A model generated the notes under the pieces. That model did not search any database. It saw only the letters and a list, made by a program, of their open reading frames with translations, and had not been told where the DNA came from. This document shows, one piece after another, positions 19,478 to 28,460 of a stretch of DNA of 64,000 bases. Origin of the DNA: Tritrichomonas musculus (Eukaryota > Parabasalia > Tritrichomonadida > Tritrichomonadidae); NCBI GenBank assembly GCA_039105265.1, contig JAPFFF010000012.1, positions 2,976,001 to 3,040,000 of the forward strand, read 5' to 3'. Within the stretch, counting starts at the first letter, position 1; each line of letters starts with the position of its first letter. The translations under genes were made by a program, and so were the position numbers.

Positions 19478-20542
19478 AAAGTTTATATTGTAGCCAATGT
19501 TTGTTAATTAGGTTGTTAATGGTATAAACAAACTGGTTTAGGTTTATTTTATACATTCATGTCTAACATAAAATAGTGATTTCCATAATTTGTTAATTTT
19601 TTGTTAATGCTGTTTATTTTTATTATTTAATATTTTTTAATGTATACAATTTAATTACATTGTTAAAAAAAGATAAAAATAAAAAATAAACAAAATAAAT
19701 ATTCATAAAATGTATAACGCATTTTAACGTATAGAAAAATTATTTTCAAATCTGTTAATTTTTGTTTATATTGAATTTCATTTTGTTTAATCAGATAATA
19801 TTTAACAATTTCAACTGCAAAATCATAGATTAAGAACCAATTGCAGTTTTACCATTTTTTGAAAATTAAATATGATATTATATAGCATTTAAAAAGCATG
19901 ATTAACATTATTTCAGAATAAATGATGGATATAATGATTTAAATCATCAATAATTAATAAAATTATGTTTTTTTGTAAATATAATAATTCAAAAAATAAG
20001 CACTTTTTATCGATTTATTTCCAAACTTGTGCAAAATTTTCTATTTAAAAAAATTGAATGATTTATTTTTATTAACCGTCATGGCCAAACATTAAAATTT
20101 TTTTATTGTAAGTTTCCAAGTATTTTATATTTTACAAAAAAAGTGCCAAAAATTGAATGCAAAATTTTGCAAAAGTTCGGCTCTCTAAAAAAATTTAATT
20201 CAAATAATTGAATACTAAAAAGTGAGAAAGTTCGTGTTATAATTTCTATCGAAAATTGTAACTTTTTTGTTGTTATCAATTTATCGTTTTATGTAAATTA
20301 GTATAATGAATCAAACTTTTTCTATAGAAAAATTGAGAAATAACAATTGAAAAACTGGAAATGTATCACAAATAAATGAGAAGAAATTAAATGAATAAAG
20401 TTAATATAACTTTTTCTGAAAAATGATTACAGTCTTTTCAAAACGGTTATAAAAATTTTCAACTTCGTTATAAAAAAATTGAATTCAATTACTTAGAAAA
20501 ATTTTATAACCGTTTTGAAAAGACTGCAATCATATCATTTAA
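19478..20542. other. Non-coding left part of the two-gene transposon
   Basis: About 1 kb of A+T-rich sequence between the left end and the transposase. It shows no coding sequence. A strong hairpin occupies 20423-20533, just before the start codon. Confidence 0.5.
20423..20533. repeat. 38-bp inverted repeat before the transposase start
   Basis: The arms 20423-20460 and 20496-20533 are complementary at 36 of 38 positions (each contains TCTTTTCAAAACGG or its complement), separated by 35 bp. The right arm ends 9 bp before the ATG at 20543. It could be an operator or binding site for the transposase, an mRNA leader hairpin, or a small nested MITE. No target duplication was found. Confidence 0.7.
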
Positions 20543-21352
20543 ATGCTGAAAAGAGCGATCGAAAACTGGGCAAATGAAAAAATTTATTATCCAGAGCAAT
20601 TTAATGATGCATATTTAATGTTTTGCCGTGACACAAATATCAATGTTTCAAAAACGCATTTTTATAATATATTTTCAAACATTACACGCATTCAAAAAAT
20701 TAAAACCGGTGGTGTATATACCAGGTCAGAAGAACTTGTTGATACCATCGTTCAGAGAAGTTTCTTTGGTGTCAATATGCTGAATACCATCGCAATTGAT
20801 GAAAAGCCAATTATCATTAAAAATTATAAAACGACCTCGGTTCGAACAAATATAAATCACAAAGGCAAAATTCCATCTAATAAGGTTCAAGCATTTAAAC
20901 ATTTAGATAGGTTATCTAACCTATATATTATATGCGCAATTACATACAAAGGTGTTCTTTTATATCACATTTCAGAAACACCAATTAATACGTTAAAATT
21001 TAATTGTTTTTTAAAACGGTTAACGACTAAAATTAATAATGAAAATAATTGTTTTTTATTAGTTGATAATGCGAGTTTTCATTCAATTGATGAAGAAATA
21101 AAACGTGTTTTAGGCATACATAATCTATCAATAACACGAACTCCTCCAATGGGATGCCTGTTCAATCCAATTGAAGAATTTTTTGCCTGTTTTGACAATA
21201 AGTTAAGGCATAAAATAAACACTTTTTTGAAAAAAACAACAGAACCTTTGAGCCAAGATATTTTTCTTGAAATGATTCATGAATCAATTGAAAAAACTGT
21301 TGAAATGGATCTCCCTCAAATATTTCGCAGAGCTGGATTATTGGAAAAATAA
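20543..21352 (+). CDS. DDE transposase (Tc1/IS630-like fold, DD35E)
   Basis: This 269-aa protein is the likely transposase of the 3.2-kb element. Residues 1-60 form a short helical DNA-binding region. The catalytic triad is visible: D86 in TIAIDEKPI, D175 in FLLVDNASFH, and E211 in CLFNPIEEFF, with 35 residues between the second Asp and the Glu. The VDNASFH...NPIEE pattern is typical of the DDE_3/IS630-Tc1-mariner group. All three acids are present and the frame is open, so it may be functional. It is convergent with the companion gene (181 bp between stops). It is shorter than most Tc1 transposases because the N-terminal helix-turn-helix part is small. Confidence 0.8.
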   Translation: MLKRAIENWANEKIYYPEQFNDAYLMFCRDTNINVSKTHFYNIFSNITRIQKIKTGGVYTRSEELVDTIVQRSFFGVNMLNTIAIDEKPIIIKNYKTTSVRTNINHKGKIPSNKVQAFKHLDRLSNLYIICAITYKGVLLYHISETPINTLKFNCFLKRLTTKINNENNCFLLVDNASFHSIDEEIKRVLGIHNLSITRTPPMGCLFNPIEEFFACFDNKLRHKINTFLKKTTEPLSQDIFLEMIHESIEKTVEMDLPQIFRRAGLLEK

Positions 21353-21533
21353 AACTTCTCTTTTTTAATTTACATTATTTATTTTTATATATATATATAT
21401 ACTTTTTTATTATTTTTGGATGTATCGTATTCACTTTTTAAGATATATTATTAAATATTTGATAAAGCTTTATGAATTTTTTCTTAATAAAAAAATAAAT
21501 AAGAGAAATTAAAAAAAAAAAAAAAAATGATTT

Positions 21534-22301
21534 TTATTCATCATCATCCACTGAATGTTCCTTTAAAACTCTTTGGCATATTTCAGTGACGATTGATTCG
21601 TCAATAGGAACTGTTCTTTCAATTTGAAGAAACTGATTATCAATAGTGAACATAAGAGAATTGAGTGATAATAATAATGGCACGTACCTTTTCCATACAG
21701 TTATAGAGGAAACTGTTTCTTCATTAGTTCTTTTCAAAATTGGGCCTCTGAAATCCATCGATGCTTCCTCATTAAGAATTTCGACTGCTTTATGTCTCCT
21801 TTCTGCGGCACTAATAGCATGCATAGATGCAATTGACTGTTTTTTAGCATTTGGATCTGGAGGAGGTTTAAGATCTGAAATTACTTCCGGGCTTACCTTT
21901 TCCCATTTAACCATTCTATTTGTTAAGTCATTATTTAAAGTAATGGCTAAAACAACAATTTCAGTCTTACCATGAAGTGCTGCATAAAAGCATCCTATTC
22001 CATAAAGGAACTTGTGTTCATCATCTATATCAGAGAAATAGATGACATTTTGGTTTACATCCAGCAGTTTGCATGTTGCTTTAATGAAGGTTGAAAAAGT
22101 TTTATAATCAATCAAAGACTGAGGTTGAACAACAACAGGCTCACTTTTTCCAAGAGAAGTAGGAATTCGAACAGCTGAGAGCTTTTTGAGTACTGCTCTC
22201 GCTGCAACAACGGTGACATTCATAACAACCGGCCCTGTAGGAGCTTGACACATTGGAATATTCCATGGTGTACAGAATACGTTGGTAACTTGTTCATTCA
22301 T
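21534..22301 (-). CDS. Transposon companion protein, unknown function
   Basis: This protein is 255 aa from the ATG at 22301 (MNEQVTNVFCTPW). The track of Phe/Lys codons upstream comes from a poly(T) run and is unlikely to be translated. It lies inside the inverted ends of the 3.2-kb element, convergent with the transposase, so it is probably the element's second gene. It is a soluble, mixed alpha/beta-looking protein with a Val-rich N-terminal part (VVMNVTVVAARAVLKKL), a central segment with FSDIDDEHKFLYGIGCFYAAL, a basic AAERRHK region and an acidic DDDE end. Its codons are noticeably less A+T-rich than the surroundings. I recognise no domain. It could be an accessory DNA-binding factor or a captured host gene. 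Confidence 0.6.
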   Translation of the reverse strand: MNEQVTNVFCTPWNIPMCQAPTGPVVMNVTVVAARAVLKKLSAVRIPTSLGKSEPVVVQPQSLIDYKTFSTFIKATCKLLDVNQNVIYFSDIDDEHKFLYGIGCFYAALHGKTEIVVLAITLNNDLTNRMVKWEKVSPEVISDLKPPPDPNAKKQSIASMHAISAAERRHKAVEILNEEASMDFRGPILKRTNEETVSSITVWKRYVPLLLSLNSLMFTIDNQFLQIERTVPIDESIVTEICQRVLKEHSVDDDE

Positions 22302-22547
22302 TGTGAAGTGATTATATGATTTTTTTAAAAAAAAAAAAAAAAAAAAAAACGGAAAAATCAATTGAAAATGGAAACTTTATAGCTTTTTGAATGCAAAATT
22401 CGTTTATTTCAATGCATTTAGATTAATTTTCAAGTTTGAAATAATGAGATCATAAAATTAATATAAAAAAAATATTGATAAAATTAAACTAATAGAAAAT
22501 ATGAAAATTATTTGTTCTTATATTAAAATTATAAAAATAAACAGGCA

Positions 22548-22590
<43 letters not shown>

Positions 22591-22658
22591 GAATTGAATA
22601 CTTTGTATTAATACAAAAATACTGTATTTTTTTTGTATTAAAAGTGAATTGAGTGATT

Positions 22659-23180
22659 GGAATCCCGAAAAAAAGCAATAAAGTGGAAAAATGTTGAACA
22701 ACATGTCATTGGGAACCATGATGCTTGTAATCACCGCAAAATGTGAAGTATTTATGGAAAAAAGGAGTTCAAAATGAAATCCTTCGAAATGACTTTCATT
22801 CATTTGTTGAGGATACTCAAAAGATATTTCTGAACGTTGACCCGAATGTTAGTACCAACAAGAATGAATCACTCCATGCTGAAGCTTCTAGGATTGCTGA
22901 TAAAAATGAGCCTTGGGGTAGAGACAGTTATGAGGCTCCCGAATATAAAGAATCTGAGAGAACTGCTCACAGATGATAAGAGAAAGAAACAGAGTGAAGT
23001 CAAATATCGCTGATCAAAGGTTCATTGAAGAAAGAGCTCGTGAAAGAGTCTAACGAAGTGCAACAAGATCAACTCCCGAATATAAAGAATCTGAGAGAAA
23101 AAGAAGAGAGAAATTTCGAAAAGAAATGAATACTAAAAAAGGAGATTATATTGGGATACCATATTCTCAGTGATGCAATG
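22659..23180 (+). pseudogene. 3' part of the decayed transposase
   Basis: Downstream of the transposon, coding relics resume in shifting frames. A piece with HVIGNHDACNHRK (His/Cys pattern) precedes the frame from about 22743, which contains VDPNVSTNKNESLHA. This NxNESL motif matches the catalytic Glu region of Kolobok/Mutator-like transposases and so complements the two Asp motifs at 18900-19150. At least two frameshifts and several stops follow. A repeated PEYKESER segment occurs at about 22939-22962 and 23071-23094. The tail is basic. The two halves are inferred to be one gene from motif order, orientation and the TSD-flanked insertion between them. Confidence 0.55.
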
Positions 23181-23347
23181 ATAACAAGTGATTTCAATAA
23201 AAACTAAAATTCATTATCTTCTAATAATTTTTTTGAACAATAATAGTTACTTAAACAAGTGAGAAAAAAATAACCACATTTTCAGCATCTGTCGCAAAAA
23301 TAAAATAATGAGAAATAAGCTTATGAGTCATATAATAAACGTTATTT

Positions 23348-23809
23348 TTATAACAAAAACCAGTTTGTTTGATTAAAGTCCGAGATGAATCCAGGGCTAC
23401 ATTCAAAGCGCGGTGCTTTTTTTGGGTCAGGATAAATTTCGTTAAATGCATTATAAATCAAAGTTTCAAAGTAAAAATCAGAAAAATACTTACTCTCTTG
23501 TATAAAATTAAAATTAATGTATTCAACAATGCTTTCTTCCTGTTCGTCTGTAAATATACGATGAAAATCTCCATGAACACTTGTGTCGCAAGGATCATAT
23601 AATGGGTCATCTTTTCATCTTCGAGTCCAATTATACAAAGTTTTTCTAGGCACTCCATATTTGTTTTTGAGGTTTGTTAGTATTCTTCTTTTATCTGTCC
23701 ATTCGTCATTACTTAGTGGATTAAATTCTTGTTGGATAGTTGAAACAAGATCTGGATAAAGGAAATATCTTCTGTGAGGAATACCAAACTTCTTCTTTCT
23801 TCTTCCCAT
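23348..23809 (-). pseudogene. N-terminal relic of a CENP-B/pogo-type transposase
   Basis: It starts MGRRKKKFGIPHRRYF at 23809 and contains a helix-turn-helix (KYGVPRKTLYNWTRR). A frameshift near 23613 follows; in the next frame the relic continues with FTDEQEESIVEYINF and ends with FECSPGFISDFNQTNWF just before the stop at 23348. This order (HTH, FT-EQE helix, GFISDF) is the N-terminal DNA-binding part of the transposases that carry a DDE_1 domain. The catalytic half is missing. It resembles the relic at 61808. Confidence 0.6.
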
Positions 23810-24246
23810 TATAATGAACCGATAAAAAGTGACATTTTCTAAAGTTTTTTTTATGAATTATAATATTTATTAATAAATAAAGCTAGCTTAACAAATTTAT
23901 CGATGATTTCAAATCTGATAATATAAAAAATATATTAAAAATTTGATTATCCTAATGTTTTTATGTAAATAATTGATTTTTGGATTATTCAAAAGCAAGT
24001 TAACGAAAAAAATCCAATGATATTAACTTATTCAATAACTGGTTATGAAATATTTTTTTTTTTTTTGTTAACCTTGTAACGTACAAAAAAATGGCCAATG
24101 GTAGCGAGTTGGAGGTACAATACTAAAGTATTGTAATAAATGAACATTATATAATATAAGAGCTTGTATTAGATAATTTACTATATTTAATTAATTAAAT
24201 TAAGTAATAATATATTATAATATATTTATTAATTCAAGTTAGAAAT
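23810..24246. other. Intergenic, A+T rich
   Basis: The gap contains a poly(T) tract near 24052-24067 and the 3' region of the RIO1 gene. A slightly more G+C-rich patch lies at about 24090-24120. I see no gene. Confidence 0.5.
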
Positions 24247-25764
24247 TTATTTTGCATTTGGATGAGACTTCCTATAATTTTTCCGTTTGACTATTTTTGG
24301 TGTTTTGGTTTTTCTCTTTTCTCTTCGTGCTATTTTAAGTTTCATTTGAATCTTTTTCCATTCTTCGCTTGAGAAATTCTTTCTATCAAAAGATTGCTTC
24401 AAAATACTCTTCTCGTCGCAATTATTTTCTTCTTCATTATTCCCTTCTTCTTCATCATTATTTTCGTTATTCTCGTCTATATATTTTCTTTGTTGAAATA
24501 TTTCTGTATTTTCATTATCATTAAACGATTTTTTGTTCGAAAGCTTTCTTCCATCATCAACTGGTTGAATAATTTTTCGCACATCCATATTATATAAACC
24601 TGGCTCATCTTCATCTTCATATTCTTCTTCTTCTTCTTCCATGAAATAAATATCATCAAGAAGTTCACCTTCATAAGGAGCAAGTTCTGATGTAATTACT
24701 CCCGTATAAGCCCCGTGTAATTCTGCATTTGAATAATCTCCATACTCAATCTCCATTACTTCTAGATCAGGATCGGCAACTTGGTCAAGTCTCTGCGGAA
24801 TATAAACTTTACGAAATATATCATCGCTCGTTTCTTCTTCCATCTTTCTTATTTCGTTAAGAACCACATCTTCTTTAAAAACAAGCTCTTTTTCAACAAC
24901 AAATTCTAAACTTCTCTGTAAAGGAGTTGTTTTAACCCCGACTTTTTGGAAAAAGGCTGTAACATTTGCTATATCTTGTCGTAGAAAATATGACGAATTA
25001 GCATTATCATGTTCAACTGCTTGGCCAACATCAATGATAATTGCTTTTTTATCTCGTACAAGAATATTGTATTCTGATAAATCTGAATGAACAAGCTTGC
25101 TTTTTTGATACATTTCTCGAATATTATACATGATCTGAATATATAATTTTTCATAATCTTCAGGTTGTAATAGATGTTCAGCTTTTTTAAGAAGTGGAGC
25201 AGGTTCATCATTGTTCGTGATTAATTCCATGAAAACAACGTTGCTTTCAACAAAAAGTGGTCTAGGAGATGGAATTTTGTTATTATATAAACGTTTCAAA
25301 TTACGAAACTCTTTCTGTGCCCATAAAATAACATTTTTCCTGGAATTTCTTGATCCAACTTTATGTTGAAATCTCATTTCTCCGTTGATATATTTATCAC
25401 GATCTTTAAATTTGAGAATGCACGTTTTGTAAATCTTGACTGCAAATTTATTTGGCCAATCCATTGGTGCCTTTTCTCCTTTAATTCCAATGAAAACATT
25501 ACCTTCTTTGCCAGTTGAAATGCAGCCATTTATTTCTTTAAGAATATCATTTTTAATTAATTTATTTATGACTTGTTTCGTTCTATTATCAAAAACTTGT
25601 TCTTCAGTTCTTCGATAATCTTTACCAGGGTGTAATTCTTTTCGTTTTAAGTCATCAGTAACGATTCTATTTCGAATTATATCAACATGTCTATCAGAAT
25701 TGATTTCAAGATCGATATGACTTTGATATTTATCAAAATTTTTTGATGAGTTTTTGTCGTTCAT
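24247..25764 (-). CDS. RIO1: RIO1 atypical protein kinase
   Basis: This 505-aa protein is RIO1, a conserved ATPase/kinase needed for the last cytoplasmic steps of 40S ribosomal subunit maturation. The family signatures are clear: STGKEGNV (83-90) in place of the glycine loop, ATP-lysine K110 in FAVKIYKT, catalytic HSDLSEYN (D228), and metal-binding IIDVGQAVEHD (D245). The RIO flexible loop segment (DRDKYINGEMRF) is present. A C-terminal acidic Glu/Asp/Asn tail (about 375-450) ends in a basic stretch (RREKRKTKTPKIVKRKNYRK), as in other RIO1 proteins. The length is within the family range. TCAAAAAGTT is absent close to the ATG, though GAAAAAGTTT occurs about 130 bp upstream. Confidence 0.95.
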   Translation of the reverse strand: MNDKNSSKNFDKYQSHIDLEINSDRHVDIIRNRIVTDDLKRKELHPGKDYRRTEEQVFDNRTKQVINKLIKNDILKEINGCISTGKEGNVFIGIKGEKAPMDWPNKFAVKIYKTCILKFKDRDKYINGEMRFQHKVGSRNSRKNVILWAQKEFRNLKRLYNNKIPSPRPLFVESNVVFMELITNNDEPAPLLKKAEHLLQPEDYEKLYIQIMYNIREMYQKSKLVHSDLSEYNILVRDKKAIIIDVGQAVEHDNANSSYFLRQDIANVTAFFQKVGVKTTPLQRSLEFVVEKELVFKEDVVLNEIRKMEEETSDDIFRKVYIPQRLDQVADPDLEVMEIEYGDYSNAELHGAYTGVITSELAPYEGELLDDIYFMEEEEEEYEDEDEPGLYNMDVRKIIQPVDDGRKLSNKKSFNDNENTEIFQQRKYIDENNENNDEEEGNNEEENNCDEKSILKQSFDRKNFSSEEWKKIQMKLKIARREKRKTKTPKIVKRKNYRKSHPNAK

Positions 25765-26228
25765 ATAAAATGGTCATCTCTAAGAAAAAAAAGGGCATAT
25801 TTTAACTTTTTAATTCAATTTTATTTATTACTTTCAATTTTTTCATTGAACATCAGAATATATTTTTTCTGGTACTAGAATAACTTATTGAAAAAGTTTA
25901 TTATATAAATTATAATATCTTCTTAAATAAAGAATAATAACATTGCTATCTTAATTAATTAATTGTAATAAATTAAATTATAAATATAATTTAAATCTAA
26001 TTTTCTAAAATAAGATATTTTTTTATATCATTAAAAATTTATTATTTTGAATGAAATATATAAGACAGAAATCATCAATTTTCATAGTATATGTATTTTT
26101 TTGGTTACTTTTTCAGATTCAGGAAATTGAATCTCCTGGCTAAGTCAAGATGATAATAACTTAATATAACTCTATTGTTGACCTGATTAAGAATATTGGG
26201 AAAAAAGTTATAATTGATCTGGATATTA
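25765..26228. other. Intergenic, A+T rich
   Basis: This is the upstream region of the RIO1 gene. It holds short A+T-rich runs and no supported gene. Confidence 0.4.
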
Positions 26229-26590
26229 ATAGATAAAATAAATTATGAGGAATTAGCTGAAATACAGAATGTTATGCAAATCAATTTTGTTATTTTGTTT
26301 TTAATAAAATATATTTATTTGGCAAAATTATTTTTATATTTCATTCATGGCAAGGAATTGCTGTAATATAAAAATCTTTCTTATCGCATTTATGAACCAT
26401 AGGTAAAATGATAAGAGGATTTTGCAAAGGTCGCATTCTCAATCAAGGTTGCCAATACAATTGATTTTTTACTTGCTTAAATAGAATAGGTATGTAATAA
26501 CATTAAATCTGTTCTAATTCCAACTATATCCCTAAATGGCCGAACAATTATAAACTTAAATTTGGAATAAATCAAAAAATGAATGTATGA
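26229..26590 (+). repeat. Mosaic of two duplicated segments upstream of the methyltransferase
   Basis: 26229-26275 matches 2610-2656 (coding sequence of the small acidic protein) with one mismatch. 26273-26418 matches about 3019-3170 (the region upstream of the BAR gene) closely. The 362 bp that separate these in the source are absent. Directly after it, 26424-26590 is a diverged copy of about 17285-17470. The mosaic ends about 50 bp before the methyltransferase ATG, so it forms that gene's upstream region. Confidence 0.8.
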
Positions 26591-26641
26591 AACCAATTAT
26601 ATATAGAAATCGATTTCTATACAATCAATTGCTTTACCTCA

Positions 26642-27235
26642 ATGATTAAATCAATCGATTTTTCAACTCAAGAATATTGGGATAAAAAGTATGCCGAAAA
26701 AGATACCCAATTTGAATGGCTTCGTCCATATTCCGAAATAAAAGAATATGTTAACGAGCATATAAAGAAAAATGATAAAATTTTAATCCCTGGCTGCGGG
26801 AATTCCTCGCTTGGTCCTGATATGTATAATGATGGATATAAGAATTTAGTTAATAATGATTTTTCTCCAGTAGTTATCGAGCAGATGTCAAAAAGATATT
26901 CAGAAATGAAAACTTTGGTTTGGGATGTAATGGATATTACCAAAATGGCATACCCGAATGAATCATTTGATACTGTATTGGATAAAGGAACAATAGATGC
27001 TTTAACATGTGGAGAAGATTACGAAAATCAAATATTTAAGGCATGCTGCGAATATTCAAGAGTTTTAAAACCTGGTGGTTTTGCTTACATACTTTCTTTT
27101 GGGCAGCCAGAAGATCGATTGTGCTACTTTGATCCCAAAACTGATCATCCTTGGACATTTGAAGGATATGATCCACTTCCCTTTGAAAAAGCACCCGGGC
27201 AGTATTATATTTTTTACAAGATTCGAAAAAATTAA
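26642..27235 (+). CDS. METTL13/EEF1AKMT4-like SAM methyltransferase
   Basis: This 197-aa class I SAM-dependent methyltransferase has motif I ILIPGCGNSSLG (47-58), an acidic motif II region (NNDFSPVVIE), motif III VWDVMD (93-98) and the FDTVLDKGTIDAL segment (109-121). The LDKGTIDA signature together with the N-terminal YWDKKYAEKDTQFEW (12-26) is characteristic of METTL13 and EEF1AKMT4, which methylate elongation factor eEF1A; yeast and plant relatives are similar in length. The protein is complete, with a C-terminal VLKPGGFAYILSFGQPEDR strand region. The substrate is inferred from the family. Its immediate upstream sequence is the duplicated mosaic 26229-26590. Confidence 0.85.
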   Translation: MIKSIDFSTQEYWDKKYAEKDTQFEWLRPYSEIKEYVNEHIKKNDKILIPGCGNSSLGPDMYNDGYKNLVNNDFSPVVIEQMSKRYSEMKTLVWDVMDITKMAYPNESFDTVLDKGTIDALTCGEDYENQIFKACCEYSRVLKPGGFAYILSFGQPEDRLCYFDPKTDHPWTFEGYDPLPFEKAPGQYYIFYKIRKN

Positions 27236-28460
27236 GTATATTTCGATACCATATAATACATTTGCGTACATTATTATTTATGAATATTAATAAATCTAGT
27301 TCCATTACTAATACTTTTACTTCCCAAATAACTACCCTATGCAATTTTAATATTAATATTATTTTGGTATTATTTTTTTTAAACGTACAAAATGAAAAAA
27401 TCCCAAAATCATAAAATATATGACTAAATAATTAATGCCACCGTCAAAGGCTGTTTTGGGGAAATTATTGATCCGGCAGCACCTTTGGACAGCTGCAGTT
27501 GTAAAATATTTATTTAAGACAATAAATTATTTTGATAAATTAAAAATCTTTTTTGGTAAGTTACAAAAGTCATCATAACTAGTTATGAACTCATAAATTA
27601 TTTTGGCCAATAAATATTGAATTCATTTCCCTTATAATGATGAAGATCATATTTGATACACAATATATCATTATGTCACATGTATTTTCTTGTTTGTTTT
27701 CATTTTGTTACTTTAATTACTGGTCTAAGCCATTATATGATAAATAAACTCTAATATTCCTGTAAAAAAAATTTGAATGTAAAAACAAAAGTTACTTATC
27801 TATTTTTGGGTAATTAATAAGCCTTTTTGTTTTCATACTAATATGATCTAATAACTGAAATTAGTAATTTCAAATTACCAACCTCAATTTCTATCTTTAT
27901 ATAAAGATAGAAAAAGTTATTCTCATCATTGAAAAATTCAATGATAAAGTTATTCTTGCTCTCTGAAAAAGAGTTTTTATTGTACAAAAACATTTCTCTG
28001 TCTTTTTATTCATGACATATTTTTGCATTATATATCCCATATTATAAAAATCTTGATACGTTCATAATCAATGATTTGAATTAAATAATGTAAAAAACTC
28101 AGTTGGCATTGAATCAATAATTACTCAATAATTAGGCAGCAATTAATAAAAAAAGATATTTAATTCATTATATAATTGTATAATAAAATTAAAAATATAT
28201 TAATTAATTAATGAACAAAGAATTAATTTAAGATATGATAGAAATAATTGTATTTAAATGTTTTTGGATCCCATTCAATATTTTTGATTGAGACGCCAAT
28301 TATTCTCCACTTCTTCTTCAGAAAATTTTAATTGTTTTTAACTTTTTGATAACATAGTTGTTTTCAAATATGAACTTTTTAAAATGAAAAAGTTAATTGA
28401 ATAAAAAATAAATTATTTACACACAAAAAAAATAAAGAACATATAAGAAAAAAAAAAAAA
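27236..28460. other. Intergenic with a G+C-richer patch and a palindrome
   Basis: No supported gene. A G+C-richer patch lies at about 27435-27502 and could be a coding remnant or an RNA. A perfect 26-bp palindrome centred on TATATA lies at 27888-27913. AACTTTTTGA occurs at 28340-28349. A poly(A) run directly precedes the transporter ATG. Confidence 0.45.
28340..28349 (+). promoter_or_regulatory. AACTTTTTGA motif upstream of transporter
   Basis: AACTTTTTGA followed by TAAC, the same 14-base context as before the kinase gene at 17018, lies about 110 bp upstream of the ATG at 28461. The role is inferred. Confidence 0.25.

Larger units (their letters stand above)
19425..22658 (+). mobile_element. 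3.2-kb two-gene DDE transposon with 16-bp TIRs
   Basis: The element is 19428-22655 (3228 bp). Both ends read inwards as CACTCAATTCACTTTT, a perfect 16-bp inverted repeat. Flanking ATT at 19425-19427 and 22656-22658 suggests a 3-bp target duplication. It carries a DDE transposase on the plus strand and an unrecognised 275-aa-frame gene on the minus strand, converging at their 3' ends. It lies within an older transposase gene, whose two halves flank it. The 3-bp duplication is not the TA expected of Tc1/mariner, although the transposase is of that fold; three bases could be chance. Confidence 0.75.

Noticed and set aside
22549-22803. Minus-strand 84-aa protein
   Set aside because: It crosses the transposon boundary and ends in poly-Phe from a homopolymer.
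27036-27344. Minus-strand 102-aa frame over the methyltransferase 3' end
   Set aside because: Shadow of the coding strand; no family resemblance, whereas the plus-strand protein is clear.
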